The position numbers and the translations under genes are program-made. Below the pieces are notes generated by a model, which was given only the letters and a program-made list of their open reading frames with translations, was not told the origin of the DNA and searched no databases. Shown in pieces: positions 23,916-32,061 of a stretch of 32,352 bases of DNA. Where the stretch lies: the IMG/VR virus record IMGVR_UViG_3300028596_000044, positions 1 through 32,352 of that record. One strand, written 5' to 3'. Each line of letters opens with the position of its first letter. Position 1 is the stretch's first letter. This DNA is from a virus.

Positions 23916-24803
23916 TCAGATCCAAGCACCCTTGGTGGGACGCTTGCCGAAGGCGAAGCTCTTGTCGTCGCGGCTCTGCTCGAGGGCTGCATCGAAGCGG
24001 ATGCGGCGACCCTTGACACCCTGCTCGTCGGTGCCCTCAGCACCCAGGAACCAGCACGCGGGGCCGAAGTCGTAGCGGCTCTTGCCCTCAGCCTCGAGCT
24101 TGTCGTTGTACTCGTCGAACGCCTGGTCTGCCTGTGCCTTGGGGAGAGCTACGTAGACGCGGAAGCCACGGTCGTCCTTGACCGTAACCTTGTAGCTCGT
24201 GCCGTAGTCGCCCTCGACGACCTTGGCACCCACGATGACGCCTTCGACCGTCACGCGGCCCTCAGGAGCGGGAACCAGCTCGGCCTCACGTGTGGCCCGC
24301 TTGGCGATGTTGGTGCGGACCGCTTCGACCATCTTGTCGGTGAAGGGGCGACGAGCGTTGACCACGAACTGGAGCTGCTCCGCCATGTTGCGGATGAAGG
24401 CGTCGCGCTCGTAGTTGGCGTTCTTGTTGGAGCCGTAGTAGTCCATCTCGCCGTCGTACTCGTTGAGCTCGACCTGCAGGAGGAACTCACGGACGTCAGC
24501 GGGGACCGAGGCAACCTTGTCGGCCAGAGCCTGGACCTCGACGAGACGAGCGGCCTCGCGCTTGCGGTCGGCCTGTGCCTTGCGGACAGCGCGCTCGTGG
24601 CACCACTTCTGCGCAGCGGCCTCGTTCTCGAAGATGTCGCCGATGCGACCCTCCCAGACGTTGCCACAGAGGTAGCAGATGCTGTCGAAGCCGTTGAACG
24701 AGTAGTGGCCGGTGCCGCCACAGCGACGGCAACCCTTAGCGAAGATGTCGCCAGCCTGGATGTAGTAGAAGCCCTCGAACTCGAGGGTGGTGATGTTTGC
24801 CAT
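23916..24803 (-). CDS. Zinc-ribbon protein, 295 aa, leaderless
   Basis: Unrecognised family. The N-terminal C..C pairs, CRRCGGTG and CYLCGN (residues about 25-47), resemble a DnaJ-like or treble-clef zinc ribbon. A charged helical stretch (RAVRKAQADRKREAARLVEV) and an OB-like or beta domain (GRVTVEGVIVGAKVVEGDYG; YKVTVKDDRGFRVYVALP) follow. The beta part, and the position next to replication genes, hint at a nucleic-acid role, but this is inference. ATG 24803 is six bases after a perfect TAAACT box and has no ribosome-binding site. A GTGTGGCC copy (24290) falls in codons for RATR. Confidence 0.75.
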   Translation of the reverse strand: MANITTLEFEGFYYIQAGDIFAKGCRRCGGTGHYSFNGFDSICYLCGNVWEGRIGDIFENEAAAQKWCHERAVRKAQADRKREAARLVEVQALADKVASVPADVREFLLQVELNEYDGEMDYYGSNKNANYERDAFIRNMAEQLQFVVNARRPFTDKMVEAVRTNIAKRATREAELVPAPEGRVTVEGVIVGAKVVEGDYGTSYKVTVKDDRGFRVYVALPKAQADQAFDEYNDKLEAEGKSRYDFGPACWFLGAEGTDEQGVKGRRIRFDAALEQSRDDKSFAFGKRPTKGAWI

Positions 24804-24809
24804 GAGAAG

Positions 24810-24839
24810 AGTTTAGCTGACGCTTTCAGAATCCGCAAA
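24810..24839 (-). promoter_or_regulatory. Promoter, TTTGCG-N18-TAAACT, feeding a leaderless start
   Basis: A perfect consensus: TTTGCG (24839-24834), 18-bp spacer, TAAACT (24815-24810), then six bases to ATG 24803. An imperfect palindrome (ATGTTtCCGCGGAaCAT, 24839-24855) adjoins the -35 box and could be an operator. Confidence 0.75.
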
Positions 24840-24910
24840 TGTTTCCGCGGAACATGGATTTGGCTTGTGGGGACAGGGTCCGCAGTAGAACGGTCCAGAC
24901 AGGTCGCACA

Positions 24911-25270
24911 CTAGCAGGTGACGCCGACAGGCTGAACCTGAACGCAGTCGTGCTTCGCCGGGTCGTAGTACTCGACGCCTTCAGGGAGCACAGGGCCGAC
25001 CTCGCCACCGATGGTCCGGTAGTCGTTCGGGCAACCCTCGGTGCCGACGCACTGGAACCCGTCGGGGTAGATGAGCCAGTGGGTCCCCTTCGCCCAGTCC
25101 GGGAGTTCAGGTGTGGCCTCGTGCACGTCTACGGCGACGGGAACATCAGGCTCAGGACCCGTTGCCAGCGCTGCCACGACGCTACCCGAGTAGATGACGA
25201 GGTAAGCGACGAGGGCGATGAGGAGCACCAGGCTCGCTGCCAGGGTGGTGATGATTGTGCGAATGCGCAT
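24911..25270 (-). CDS. Membrane-anchored or exported protein, 119 aa
   Basis: Starts MRIRTIITTLAASLVLLIAL, a positively charged N-terminus followed by a long hydrophobic helix, so the rest is probably outside the membrane. The outer part has three cysteines (FQCVGTEGC and C at HDCVQ) plus a C-terminal Cys, consistent with disulfides. AAGGAAC precedes the ATG. A surface-exclusion role is possible but not shown. Confidence 0.75.
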   Translation of the reverse strand: MRIRTIITTLAASLVLLIALVAYLVIYSGSVVAALATGPEPDVPVAVDVHEATPELPDWAKGTHWLIYPDGFQCVGTEGCPNDYRTIGGEVGPVLPEGVEYYDPAKHDCVQVQPVGVTC

Positions 25271-25279
25271 GAGAGTTCC

Positions 25280-25519
25280 TTACTCGGTGAAGTTGCCATA
25301 GTTGGGGTCCTGGAAGTTGCCCGTGCTGGGACCTGCACCCTGCAGGAACACCAGGAAGAGCCACCAGATGAACTGAGCGATGAACCAGAGAGCAGCACCC
25401 AGGGCACCGAGGCCCGCGATGGTCAGCACCAGGCCGACCAGCAGGCTGATGGCACCCGTGTGGACACGGTCGATCACGGTCGGCTCGTCGCTCTTGACGA
25501 GTTCGTCGAACTTGCTCAT
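25280..25519 (-). CDS. Small membrane protein, 79 aa
   Basis: ATG 25519 overlaps the primase-helicase stop (ATGA). A hydrophilic N-terminus of about 20 residues is followed by two hydrophobic helices (GAISLLVGLVLTIAGLGALG and ALWFIAQFIWWLFLVFLQ). It pairs with the next membrane protein. Function unknown; phage superinfection-exclusion proteins often have this form. Confidence 0.72.
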   Translation of the reverse strand: MSKFDELVKSDEPTVIDRVHTGAISLLVGLVLTIAGLGALGAALWFIAQFIWWLFLVFLQGAGPSTGNFQDPNYGNFTE

Positions 25520-27198
25520 GATTCTACCTCTTCAGGTTCCGGCCTGCGAATGATCTTCAACTGGGTGTTGAGATAGTGCAAGTCGTTGCCCATTTTAGTC
25601 TGCACTCCCAGCCTGAGCAACTGTGAGTCTTCCTCAGGCGGGGCGAGGTTCATGATGAAGTCGCTCCAGCCGTGGAGAGCTGTACTGCCCAGGATCATCT
25701 CCTGGATGCTCTCACCCTTCTCGAAGACGCGCTTACGGGTGTGGTGAATGAACATCACAGCACACCCGGTCTCCTTGGCGATGATCTTGAGGTCCTTGAG
25801 GATGCTGTACATGTCGGTGCTGCTGCTGACCTCTGCCTTGCCGATTGACATGGAGAGGGTGTCCAGGATGACGATCTTGAGACCGTATGCCTCGATGGTC
25901 TCGTAGAGCCTCTGCTTGTCGTTGTCGTCTGACAGGTCGATGGGATCGAACCGGGTCAGCAGGGCCAGGGGCTTCGGCGGCTCCCAGGTCATGTGGCCTG
26001 CCTTGTCCTTCCGGAGCCGACCGTCCCAGTGGTAGCCCTCGCGACCACGGGTCCGGTTGATGCCGTCGTTGAGCCGGGTGGAGAACAGGTACTCGCCGTC
26101 CTCGAGGGAGAAGAAGCCGACTGCCTGAGGCTTGGCCACACTGATGCCGAGAGGCTTGCGGCCGGACGCCAGACCCAGGGCCAGCTCCATCGCGACACGG
26201 GTCTTGCCGACCTTCGGGGGAGCCACCAGGAGTCCACATCCACCCTCGGGGATGATCCCCTTGACGAGCCAGGGCATCGGCTTGCGGATGATGGGACCGA
26301 AGTCGGCGACCCGCGCCATCTCCCAGGCACCGACGGACTCCTCCGTGACCTCCTGGTCCTCGATGGGATTCTTCGCCTTCGGTTTCTCCGGCTTCGTCGG
26401 CTGGCTGTCGTATGCCCGCTGGATGTCGTCCTTGAGCCGGTCGGGGTCGTCCTTCCACTTGTTCCAGTCGGTCGCCTTGATCAGCTTGAAGGTGAGAGCC
26501 TGGTCGAGACCCAGCTCAGCCGCCTGCCTGGCGAACTTCCAGAGGAGCTTGGACCGGTCTCCGTACGGGTCGGGGCTGGCCAGCTCGGCCGCAGCTCCCG
26601 CAGGGAAGCCCAAACCGCTGGCTACCTTACGCAGCAGCAACGCGCGCGGGTAAACGGTCCCCTGGGACGGCAGGAGACGCCCGTGGAACGGCTTGCGCTT
26701 GTGGTGCCAGGACCCAGGCACCCGCAGGAGCTGGCCGATGTCGACCCCGCTCTTGTCGCCGCCGAGAGCGTGGGCCAGCAGACCCATGAACCCGTCACGG
26801 TGGAACTCGCTGGGGGCGAAGCTCTCCCGCATGAGCCAGACGGCTTGCTTGTGGCCGGGCGACGTTTCCCAGATGTACGACGGCTTGAGCGCCATGAGCA
26901 TCTTGTCGTCGTAGGAGTCGTCGCAGTCGACCCAGAGCACCTTCTGGTCAGGGTACTGCTGGACCTGGTCGCTCTTGATCTTGCGGTCCGTGCCGTGGCT
27001 GACTGCAGGCGTCCAGTACCAGTCGTCCTTCTCCGTCAGGAGAGGCAGGCTGGGCTGACGGCTGTCGATGCGCGCACCCTCGCGGAACCGCTCCTTGCCC
27101 TTGACGCCGATGTCACTGATGTGGGGCATCCACACGTTACCGCGCACGCCTGCGTGACGCCAGACCTTCTGGATTACTCCGAGAGACTGCTTATCCAC
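25516..27198 (-). CDS. Primase-helicase fusion (AEP/RepB-like primase plus RepA/AAA_25 ATPase)
   Basis: Likely replicative primase-helicase. The N-terminal half has an archaeo-eukaryotic-type primase pattern: VLWVDCDD (residues 87-94) and VDIGQLLRVPGSWHHK (152-167). The C-terminal half is a RecA-fold helicase of the RepA/DnaB-like type: Walker A APPKVGKT (326-333), Walker B IVILDT (442-447), and FIHHTRK (483-489) with sensor-like histidines. Length 560 aa. GTG 27198 follows GGGAAG at seven bases and overlaps the VRR-NUC gene by 25 bases. It would load at the phage origin with the PolA polymerase. Confidence 0.85.
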   Translation of the reverse strand: MDKQSLGVIQKVWRHAGVRGNVWMPHISDIGVKGKERFREGARIDSRQPSLPLLTEKDDWYWTPAVSHGTDRKIKSDQVQQYPDQKVLWVDCDDSYDDKMLMALKPSYIWETSPGHKQAVWLMRESFAPSEFHRDGFMGLLAHALGGDKSGVDIGQLLRVPGSWHHKRKPFHGRLLPSQGTVYPRALLLRKVASGLGFPAGAAAELASPDPYGDRSKLLWKFARQAAELGLDQALTFKLIKATDWNKWKDDPDRLKDDIQRAYDSQPTKPEKPKAKNPIEDQEVTEESVGAWEMARVADFGPIIRKPMPWLVKGIIPEGGCGLLVAPPKVGKTRVAMELALGLASGRKPLGISVAKPQAVGFFSLEDGEYLFSTRLNDGINRTRGREGYHWDGRLRKDKAGHMTWEPPKPLALLTRFDPIDLSDDNDKQRLYETIEAYGLKIVILDTLSMSIGKAEVSSSTDMYSILKDLKIIAKETGCAVMFIHHTRKRVFEKGESIQEMILGSTALHGWSDFIMNLAPPEEDSQLLRLGVQTKMGNDLHYLNTQLKIIRRPEPEEVES

Positions 27199-27467
27199 TC
27201 TACTACTTCCCGAACAGTTGGATCATGACTGGTGAAGGTCTTACCGCCAGCTTCCCTGAACTTCTTCAGGTTGTACTGCTGTGCCTTCGAAGGCTTCTCA
27301 CGGGCTGACTTCTTGGCCTCGATTGCGAAGAAGTGCCCGTGCGCGCTACCTAGAACATCGGGGGTCCCTTTCTGCTGAAAGGAACCCCCGTGAGTTCTGA
27401 GGCAGTAGACACCCGGGATGGAGTTAAGAACCCCCATCATCTTCCGGACGATGTCTGCCTCATCCAC
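27174..27467 (-). CDS. VRR-NUC domain nuclease
   Basis: A 97-aa PD-(D/E)xK nuclease of the VRR-NUC type, a family linked to Holliday-junction or branched-DNA cleavage. The core is KGTPDVLG (D37) and FFAIEAKK (E50, K52), followed by SKAQQYNLKKF with the conserved Q. A GTG start at 27467 lies three bases after the upstream stop with no strong ribosome-binding site, so translation is coupled. It probably resolves recombination intermediates for the Sak4/exonuclease set. A strong intragenic hairpin covers the active-site region. Confidence 0.85.
   Translation of the reverse strand: MDEADIVRKMMGVLNSIPGVYCLRTHGGSFQQKGTPDVLGSAHGHFFAIEAKKSAREKPSKAQQYNLKKFREAGGKTFTSHDPTVREVVEWISSLSE
27359..27390 (-). 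repeat. Strong 14-bp hairpin inside the VRR-NUC gene
   Basis: CGGGGGTTCCTTTC-agca-GAAAGGGACCCCCG on the minus strand, with a single G-U pair. It spans codons for GGSFQQKGTPD, overlapping the catalytic motif. Its strength equals that of the convergent terminator at 23424-23455, although it is in a coding region. Confidence 0.7.
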
Positions 27468-27470
27468 GTC

Positions 27471-28313
27471 TTAGCGACGCTTGACGGTACGGCGAGCCGG
27501 TGCCGCAGCAGGCTTCTTGGCGGGTGCCTTCGCAGCGGGCTTCTTGGCCGGAGCAGCAGCACGACGACGGGGAGCGGGAGCTTCCTCCTCTTCCTCTTCG
27601 TCATCCTCCTCCTCGTCCTCGTCGAACTCGTCCTCGTCCTCTTCGAGTTCGTCGTCGCCGAGGTCGTCCTCATCCTCGTCGTCTTCGTCCTCGTCTTCCT
27701 CGTCGCCCTCGAGGATCTCGAGCAGCTCTGCCTTCTTCAGACCGGTCGGGTCCTCGCCGAGGTCCTTGACGGCCTTCCGGAGCTGGGGCAGGGTGTAGGT
27801 CGAGTAGTCGACTTCCTCCTCGTCCTCGTACTCCTCGTCGTCGGCCTCCTCGTCCTCAGCCCACTCGCCCTCGTCGTCCTCGTCGTCGTCTCCGGCCACA
27901 CCGACCGCGTCGTCTCCGACCAGGCTCAGGTCGTAGATGCCGTTGACCTCCGAGCGGCCCTCGTACTGGCCGACCGCGTCGGTGATCTCCACGGCGACGA
28001 GCTTGCCGATGGGCTTCTCCGGGTCGATGGTCGAGACCTTCTTGGGCACCGGGATGCCCGCAGCCACGAAGAGGTCGCGGATCTTGAAGAGCTGGTTGTC
28101 CTGGTGCTTGCAGTACCAGGGGAACCGACGCGTCTTGTAGCGCGGGTCGGTCGGGACCAGGGCATAGGTCCACATGTCCGTGCCGTCGTTCGCCTCCTTG
28201 TCGTCGACGGCGACGACCTTCATCTCGTACAGCCCCTCGGGGATGTGCTTGGTGTTCCAGCCGGAGCGCTCCTCGACCTTGGAGAAGTCGAGACGCATCT
28301 TCTTGAGTGCCAT
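27471..28313 (-). CDS. ssDNA-binding-like protein with acidic linker, HeH/LEM motif and basic tail
   Basis: 280 aa. Residues 1-135 look like an OB-type DNA-binding domain (IPEGLYEMKVVAVDD; PIGKLVAVEITDAVGQYEG). Two runs of D/E flank a helix-extended-loop-helix motif at about 171-202 (YTLPQLRKAVKDLG..PTGLKKAELLEIL), known from SAP/HeH/LEM domains. The last 37 residues are basic (AAPAKKPAAKAPAKK). Acidic tails of SSB proteins recruit partners; a basic tail next to one is unusual. It is located with PolA, Sak4 and exonuclease genes, so a ssDNA-coating role is the best fit. AAGGAA precedes the ATG. Confidence 0.7.
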   Translation of the reverse strand: MALKKMRLDFSKVEERSGWNTKHIPEGLYEMKVVAVDDKEANDGTDMWTYALVPTDPRYKTRRFPWYCKHQDNQLFKIRDLFVAAGIPVPKKVSTIDPEKPIGKLVAVEITDAVGQYEGRSEVNGIYDLSLVGDDAVGVAGDDDEDDEGEWAEDEEADDEEYEDEEEVDYSTYTLPQLRKAVKDLGEDPTGLKKAELLEILEGDEEDEDEDDEDEDDLGDDELEEDEDEFDEDEEEDDEEEEEEAPAPRRRAAAPAKKPAAKAPAKKPAAAPARRTVKRR

Positions 28314-28344
28314 GCTGATATTCCTTCTTCTTGGGGTTTCTCGA

Positions 28345-29013
28345 CTAGCGGGTCCAGCCGAGAAGCTGGTTGAGGCGAGCCGGGGTCGGCTGCTTCAGGT
28401 AGGGAGGGTTGCCCTTGTAGATCTTGCTGCGGGCACCCGCCACGATGGAGGACGACGGCCCGAGCCAGAGGCGGCGAACGGGCTTGTCGTTGACGTTGGC
28501 GATGTACAGACGGCCGATGGCGTCCGACATCTGCATGAGGATGGAGTAGGGTCCGGGGGAGAGGTCCGGCACGGTCATGGAGTTGACGTCCTCGTCGTCA
28601 TCGTCCGACTGCCACTCCTCGTCCGGCCGCTGGAGCTTCTCCTGGACGATGACGTACACGTCCTTCTTGGAGTTGCGGAGCGTGCGCAGCAGGCCAGCGA
28701 AGCTGTTGTTGCAGATGCCACGCTGGTTGAGGCTGACCGCGCCTCCGCCGCCGATCTCCAGGAGGAAGTCGTTGTACAGGGATGTGGCCGTGTCGATGAC
28801 GATCCGGTCGTGGCGAGCCAGGAACGCGGTGGACATGAACGTCTTGTTGAGGCTCTTCGTGCTGGTGTCCTCGATGACGTTGAGGCCAGTGGTGTCGATG
28901 CCGATGAGGCCCTGGTCCGACGACAGGACTGCCGTCTTGCCCTTCGGTGCTCCCTGGAGTGCGAACGTGGTCTTGCCAACCTTCGGTCGGCCGTAGATGG
29001 TCTTGAGCGTCAC
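28345..29013 (-). CDS. Sak4-like RecA-fold ATPase (single-strand annealing)
   Basis: A 222-aa AAA_24-type protein. Walker A GRPKVGKTT (residues 8-16) and Walker B RIVIDTAT (70-77) are clear. Short size and its place beside a RecB/Cas4-like exonuclease match the Sak4 group of phage recombinases, which pair single strands. GTG 29013 overlaps the exonuclease stop (GTGA), so the two are translationally coupled. Confidence 0.85.
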   Translation of the reverse strand: MTLKTIYGRPKVGKTTFALQGAPKGKTAVLSSDQGLIGIDTTGLNVIEDTSTKSLNKTFMSTAFLARHDRIVIDTATSLYNDFLLEIGGGGAVSLNQRGICNNSFAGLLRTLRNSKKDVYVIVQEKLQRPDEEWQSDDDDEDVNSMTVPDLSPGPYSILMQMSDAIGRLYIANVNDKPVRRLWLGPSSSIVAGARSKIYKGNPPYLKQPTPARLNQLLGWTR

Positions 29014-30188
29014 TTCTTCTTGCCCTTCTTCTGGTTCGGGTAGTAGTCCAGCGGGTCACGCGTGGTCGTGTACCTGGTCCTCTGCTCGATCTCACTGGTG
29101 CCGTGGATGAGATCGGCAATTGTGAGGTCCTTGTAGTTGCACATGAACCCGGAGCAAGCGTGAAGGTTTCGCTCCACACAGTCGGGGTCGTCCCACGTGT
29201 AGTTTAGCAGGCGTCTGGCGCTGGTCACAAATGCCTTGTGCTGCCTAGCCCGCTGCTCGTCTGAAAACTCCATCCGGTCCCGGCGGAACAGGTCGCTGTA
29301 GTCCCGCTGCTTGAGCGCGATGAGGAAGTCCTTGACGTACTCGCGCTCCTCCTCATCCTCAATTGCGAGGAGCTCCTTGCCCCGGATGACCGTCATCAAG
29401 CCCTGCTCGATGAGCCACTCCTTGAAGACGGGGAGGGTCGTGCCAGTCGGCTTGAGCACCCGGCTGATCTTGCCCTTGAGCGTCAGCGAGGGCACACTGA
29501 TGGAGCCGGTCTTGGCGTAGTCGTAGATGAAGCCCTTCGGCTGGGGCAGAGGCTTGCCCTTGTACCTCAGCTTCTTGTACCCCGGAGCGGTCTCGCATGC
29601 CCAGAGGTACGAGTAGTGCTGGAAGGCCAGCTCGCGATAGCGCCACTCCGGAATCTGAGCATGCGTCTTGTGGTCGACGAGCCAGACATCCCCATTCTCG
29701 TCGATGACCACGAGGTCGATCCGGCCACGGTACAGCACCTTGCCGCCGAACATCGGACGCTCGACCGTGATCTCCGCTGCGATGGGGGTGAGGTTGTCCT
29801 TGGCGTACACGTACTCGTACGAGGACATGATGCGCCAGACCTCGCGCTCGAGGCCGACTACCTCCTCCTCGAACTGCTCCTTCTCGGACTTCTCCTTGAT
29901 CTCCGCATGCTTGGCACGCCAGTCACGACCGTTGGCGCGCTCCTCGAGCAGGGAGTGAACCCAGGTGCCACGGGTGAGGGGCTTCTTCTCGAGGCGAGGG
30001 CGGAGGCCCAGGACGATCGAGTAGTAGACCTCCCGGTGACACTCCACGAACCCGCTGACCATCGACTGCGTGATGACGAGCTTGCCGTCGTCAGTCGTCG
30101 GCCACTTGCCACGGAACTTCCGCAGCGGGCTGGAGGGCTTGAGACCGGTGCTCGGCAGGCGTGTGGCCCCGCGCTTAGAACTCGGCAA
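29010..30188 (-). CDS. Cas4/RecB-family exonuclease with an iron-sulphur site
   Basis: PD-(D/E)xK nuclease. Core: YRGRIDLVV (D158), VWLVDHKT (D172, K174), then WRYRELAFQHYSY with Q190 and Y193. Four cysteines, C50 in FVECHREV and C337, C345, C350 near the C-terminus, match the AddB/Cas4 4Fe-4S arrangement. TTG 30188 is the chosen start: GGGGAGG lies eight bases upstream and the gene overlaps the polymerase by 14 bases. Reading further upstream runs into polymerase coding sequence. It probably resects DNA ends for the Sak4-like ATPase. 392 aa. Confidence 0.88.
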   Translation of the reverse strand: MPSSKRGATRLPSTGLKPSSPLRKFRGKWPTTDDGKLVITQSMVSGFVECHREVYYSIVLGLRPRLEKKPLTRGTWVHSLLEERANGRDWRAKHAEIKEKSEKEQFEEEVVGLEREVWRIMSSYEYVYAKDNLTPIAAEITVERPMFGGKVLYRGRIDLVVIDENGDVWLVDHKTHAQIPEWRYRELAFQHYSYLWACETAPGYKKLRYKGKPLPQPKGFIYDYAKTGSISVPSLTLKGKISRVLKPTGTTLPVFKEWLIEQGLMTVIRGKELLAIEDEEEREYVKDFLIALKQRDYSDLFRRDRMEFSDEQRARQHKAFVTSARRLLNYTWDDPDCVERNLHACSGFMCNYKDLTIADLIHGTSEIEQRTRYTTTRDPLDYYPNQKKGKKK

Positions 30189-32040
30189 GGGCTTCGCCTC
30201 CCCAGCACCGGCTGATCGTGACGTCCGCCTTGAGGAAGAACTTGCGCTTGAGGTTGGCATCTGCGGCCTCCAGAGTCTGCTTGACGAGACGCCCGACCTT
30301 CCGAGCGTTCTTGTAAGGTGCGGTCAGGCACACGGAGTCGTGCACCGTAGTGATGAGCTGTGCGTCCCAGAGCGACATCCTGGCGTCGCGCGCCAGCTTG
30401 GCAAGGGAGATAAGCATGAAGTCAGAGCCTGTGCTCTGCACGGGGCTGTTGATGGCCTGCCGGAAGGCGTTCTCCTGGACCCAGAAGTCTGAGTCGTAGA
30501 CCTTCGGCAAGTGCCGGAACCGGCCGAACTCGTTGTGAACTCCGCCGTACTCGATCGCCTCGCGACGCTGCTTGCGATACCAGTCCTCCAGCGAGCTGAA
30601 GTTCTCGAAGAACTCGGCGCGGAACTTGCCTGCGTCCTTGGGGTTGATGGTGACCCCGTAGTTCTCGAAGACGTAGTCGGCGAAGTGCTTCTCCCGCATG
30701 CCGTAGATGAAGCCGAAGTTGACACCCTTCGCCAGCGACCGGTGCTCCTTGGTCATCTCCTTGCCGTGCACGAGCTTGAGGGCCATGTAGGTGTGAATGT
30801 CCTCGTCGCGCTCGAAGATGCCGAGCATGTTCTTGTCGCCCGACATCACTGCGGCCACACGAAGCTCCAGCTGACCGAAGTCTACCTCGATCCAGGCGCG
30901 TCCCCGTTCCCCGAACAGGTTACGTGTGGCCTTGTCGCGCGGGATCTGCTGCGAGTTGAGGCCAGGCTGCTCCTTGCCGGGGCTGCTGCTGGAGAGCCGA
31001 CCGGTCACCGTGCCAGTGAGGTTGAAGCTGGTGCTGATGCGACCGTTGACCGTGCGCTCCTCGATAGGCACCAGGAAGCCGGTCAGCTGCTTGTACAGCG
31101 TTGAGCGCTTGATCAGCAGGCGCGCGGCAGGGTGGTCGATCTTGCCGAGGTTCTCAGCAGACAGGCTAGGCACCCCATCGGGCCACGTCTTGGAAGGCTT
31201 GCCGACTGCAGGGCACTTCGCTCCCTGGTAGACGTAGAGCCACCACTTGGTCCAGTTCGTGTTGCCCCAGTTGACCTTCGCCTTCTTGAGCCAGTCAGGT
31301 CGGCGCTCCACGTCGGGCACGCTCTTGTCCAGCTGAGCCTCGATGGCTGCGATCTCCTCCTGGACCCGCTGCTTGGTCTTCTTGACCATGCCCAGACGCA
31401 CAGGCATCTGGTTCGACTCCATCATCTTGAGAGGCTTGACAGCCGGGAGCATGATCTGCTGCATGACGTACACGGGGTTCTCCCCCGGCCGGAGGTTCTT
31501 CCGGATGTAGCTCTTCTGCCACTTGAGCAGGTCGCGACCGATCTGAACGTCGCGGGCCACATACTTGGAGACCTCGAGCTTGCGCGCCTTCCACTGGGAA
31601 CGGGGGATGCTCACCCGGTCTTCCCAGCGCTTGCCGAACCAGGCAGGGAACTGAAGAACGTCGATCTCTTCCTTGCCGTACTTGAGGATACGGTGCCCCA
31701 GGTCGTCCAGGCCGATGGTGCGGTTCTCGTCGATGAGGTGCGCCATGAACATCGTGTCCCACACCATGCGCACTCGTGCCCCGTCACGCTCGAGCCACGT
31801 CTGGTCGAAGGGCGAGTTGTGCGCAGCACCCTTGCGGATGCGGAGGAGCTTGATGTCCGACTGCCTACGAGGCCACCAGACGAGGACATCCTTGCGATCC
31901 AGCGGGGCGAAGGCGATACAGAGAAGCTGGCCCTTGTCGTAGAACAGGCTGGTGGTCTCGATGTCGAAGTAGACGATGTCTTCGGTCTGGTCAAGGTACT
32001 CCTGGACGTCAGTCCAGTCGTCGGTGATCATGAGTTGCAA
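30175..32040 (-). CDS. DNA polymerase I (family A) with 3'-5' exonuclease
   Basis: Replicative or repair polymerase, 621 aa. Exonuclease: FDIETT (D26, E28), AHNSPFD (to D79), YVARD (Y160, D164). Polymerase: motif A VDFGQLELR (D387), motif B LAKGVNFGFIYG (K438, Y446), motif C VHDS (D568) where Ser replaces the usual Glu. TGRLSSSSPGKEQPGLNSQ is the template-binding loop. No 5' nuclease domain. TTG 32040 has AGGAG six bases upstream; ATG 32031 would be 15 bases away, so TTG is preferred. First gene of the leftward replication unit, downstream of the tRNA-like element. Confidence 0.93.
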   Translation of the reverse strand: MQLMITDDWTDVQEYLDQTEDIVYFDIETTSLFYDKGQLLCIAFAPLDRKDVLVWWPRRQSDIKLLRIRKGAAHNSPFDQTWLERDGARVRMVWDTMFMAHLIDENRTIGLDDLGHRILKYGKEEIDVLQFPAWFGKRWEDRVSIPRSQWKARKLEVSKYVARDVQIGRDLLKWQKSYIRKNLRPGENPVYVMQQIMLPAVKPLKMMESNQMPVRLGMVKKTKQRVQEEIAAIEAQLDKSVPDVERRPDWLKKAKVNWGNTNWTKWWLYVYQGAKCPAVGKPSKTWPDGVPSLSAENLGKIDHPAARLLIKRSTLYKQLTGFLVPIEERTVNGRISTSFNLTGTVTGRLSSSSPGKEQPGLNSQQIPRDKATRNLFGERGRAWIEVDFGQLELRVAAVMSGDKNMLGIFERDEDIHTYMALKLVHGKEMTKEHRSLAKGVNFGFIYGMREKHFADYVFENYGVTINPKDAGKFRAEFFENFSSLEDWYRKQRREAIEYGGVHNEFGRFRHLPKVYDSDFWVQENAFRQAINSPVQSTGSDFMLISLAKLARDARMSLWDAQLITTVHDSVCLTAPYKNARKVGRLVKQTLEAADANLKRKFFLKADVTISRCWGGEALAEF

Positions 32041-32061
32041 GTGGGGCTCCTGCAGGATGAA

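Noticed and set aside
27590-27720. CTCCTCGTC-rich tract as a simple-sequence repeat or CRISPR-like array
   Set aside because: It is explained by runs of Asp/Glu codons in the SSB-like gene, and there is no repeat-spacer structure.
25993-28373. Long plus-strand ORFs across the primase-helicase and SSB-like genes
   Set aside because: Shadows, including a poly-Ser reading of the acidic codons; the minus-strand products have clear motifs.
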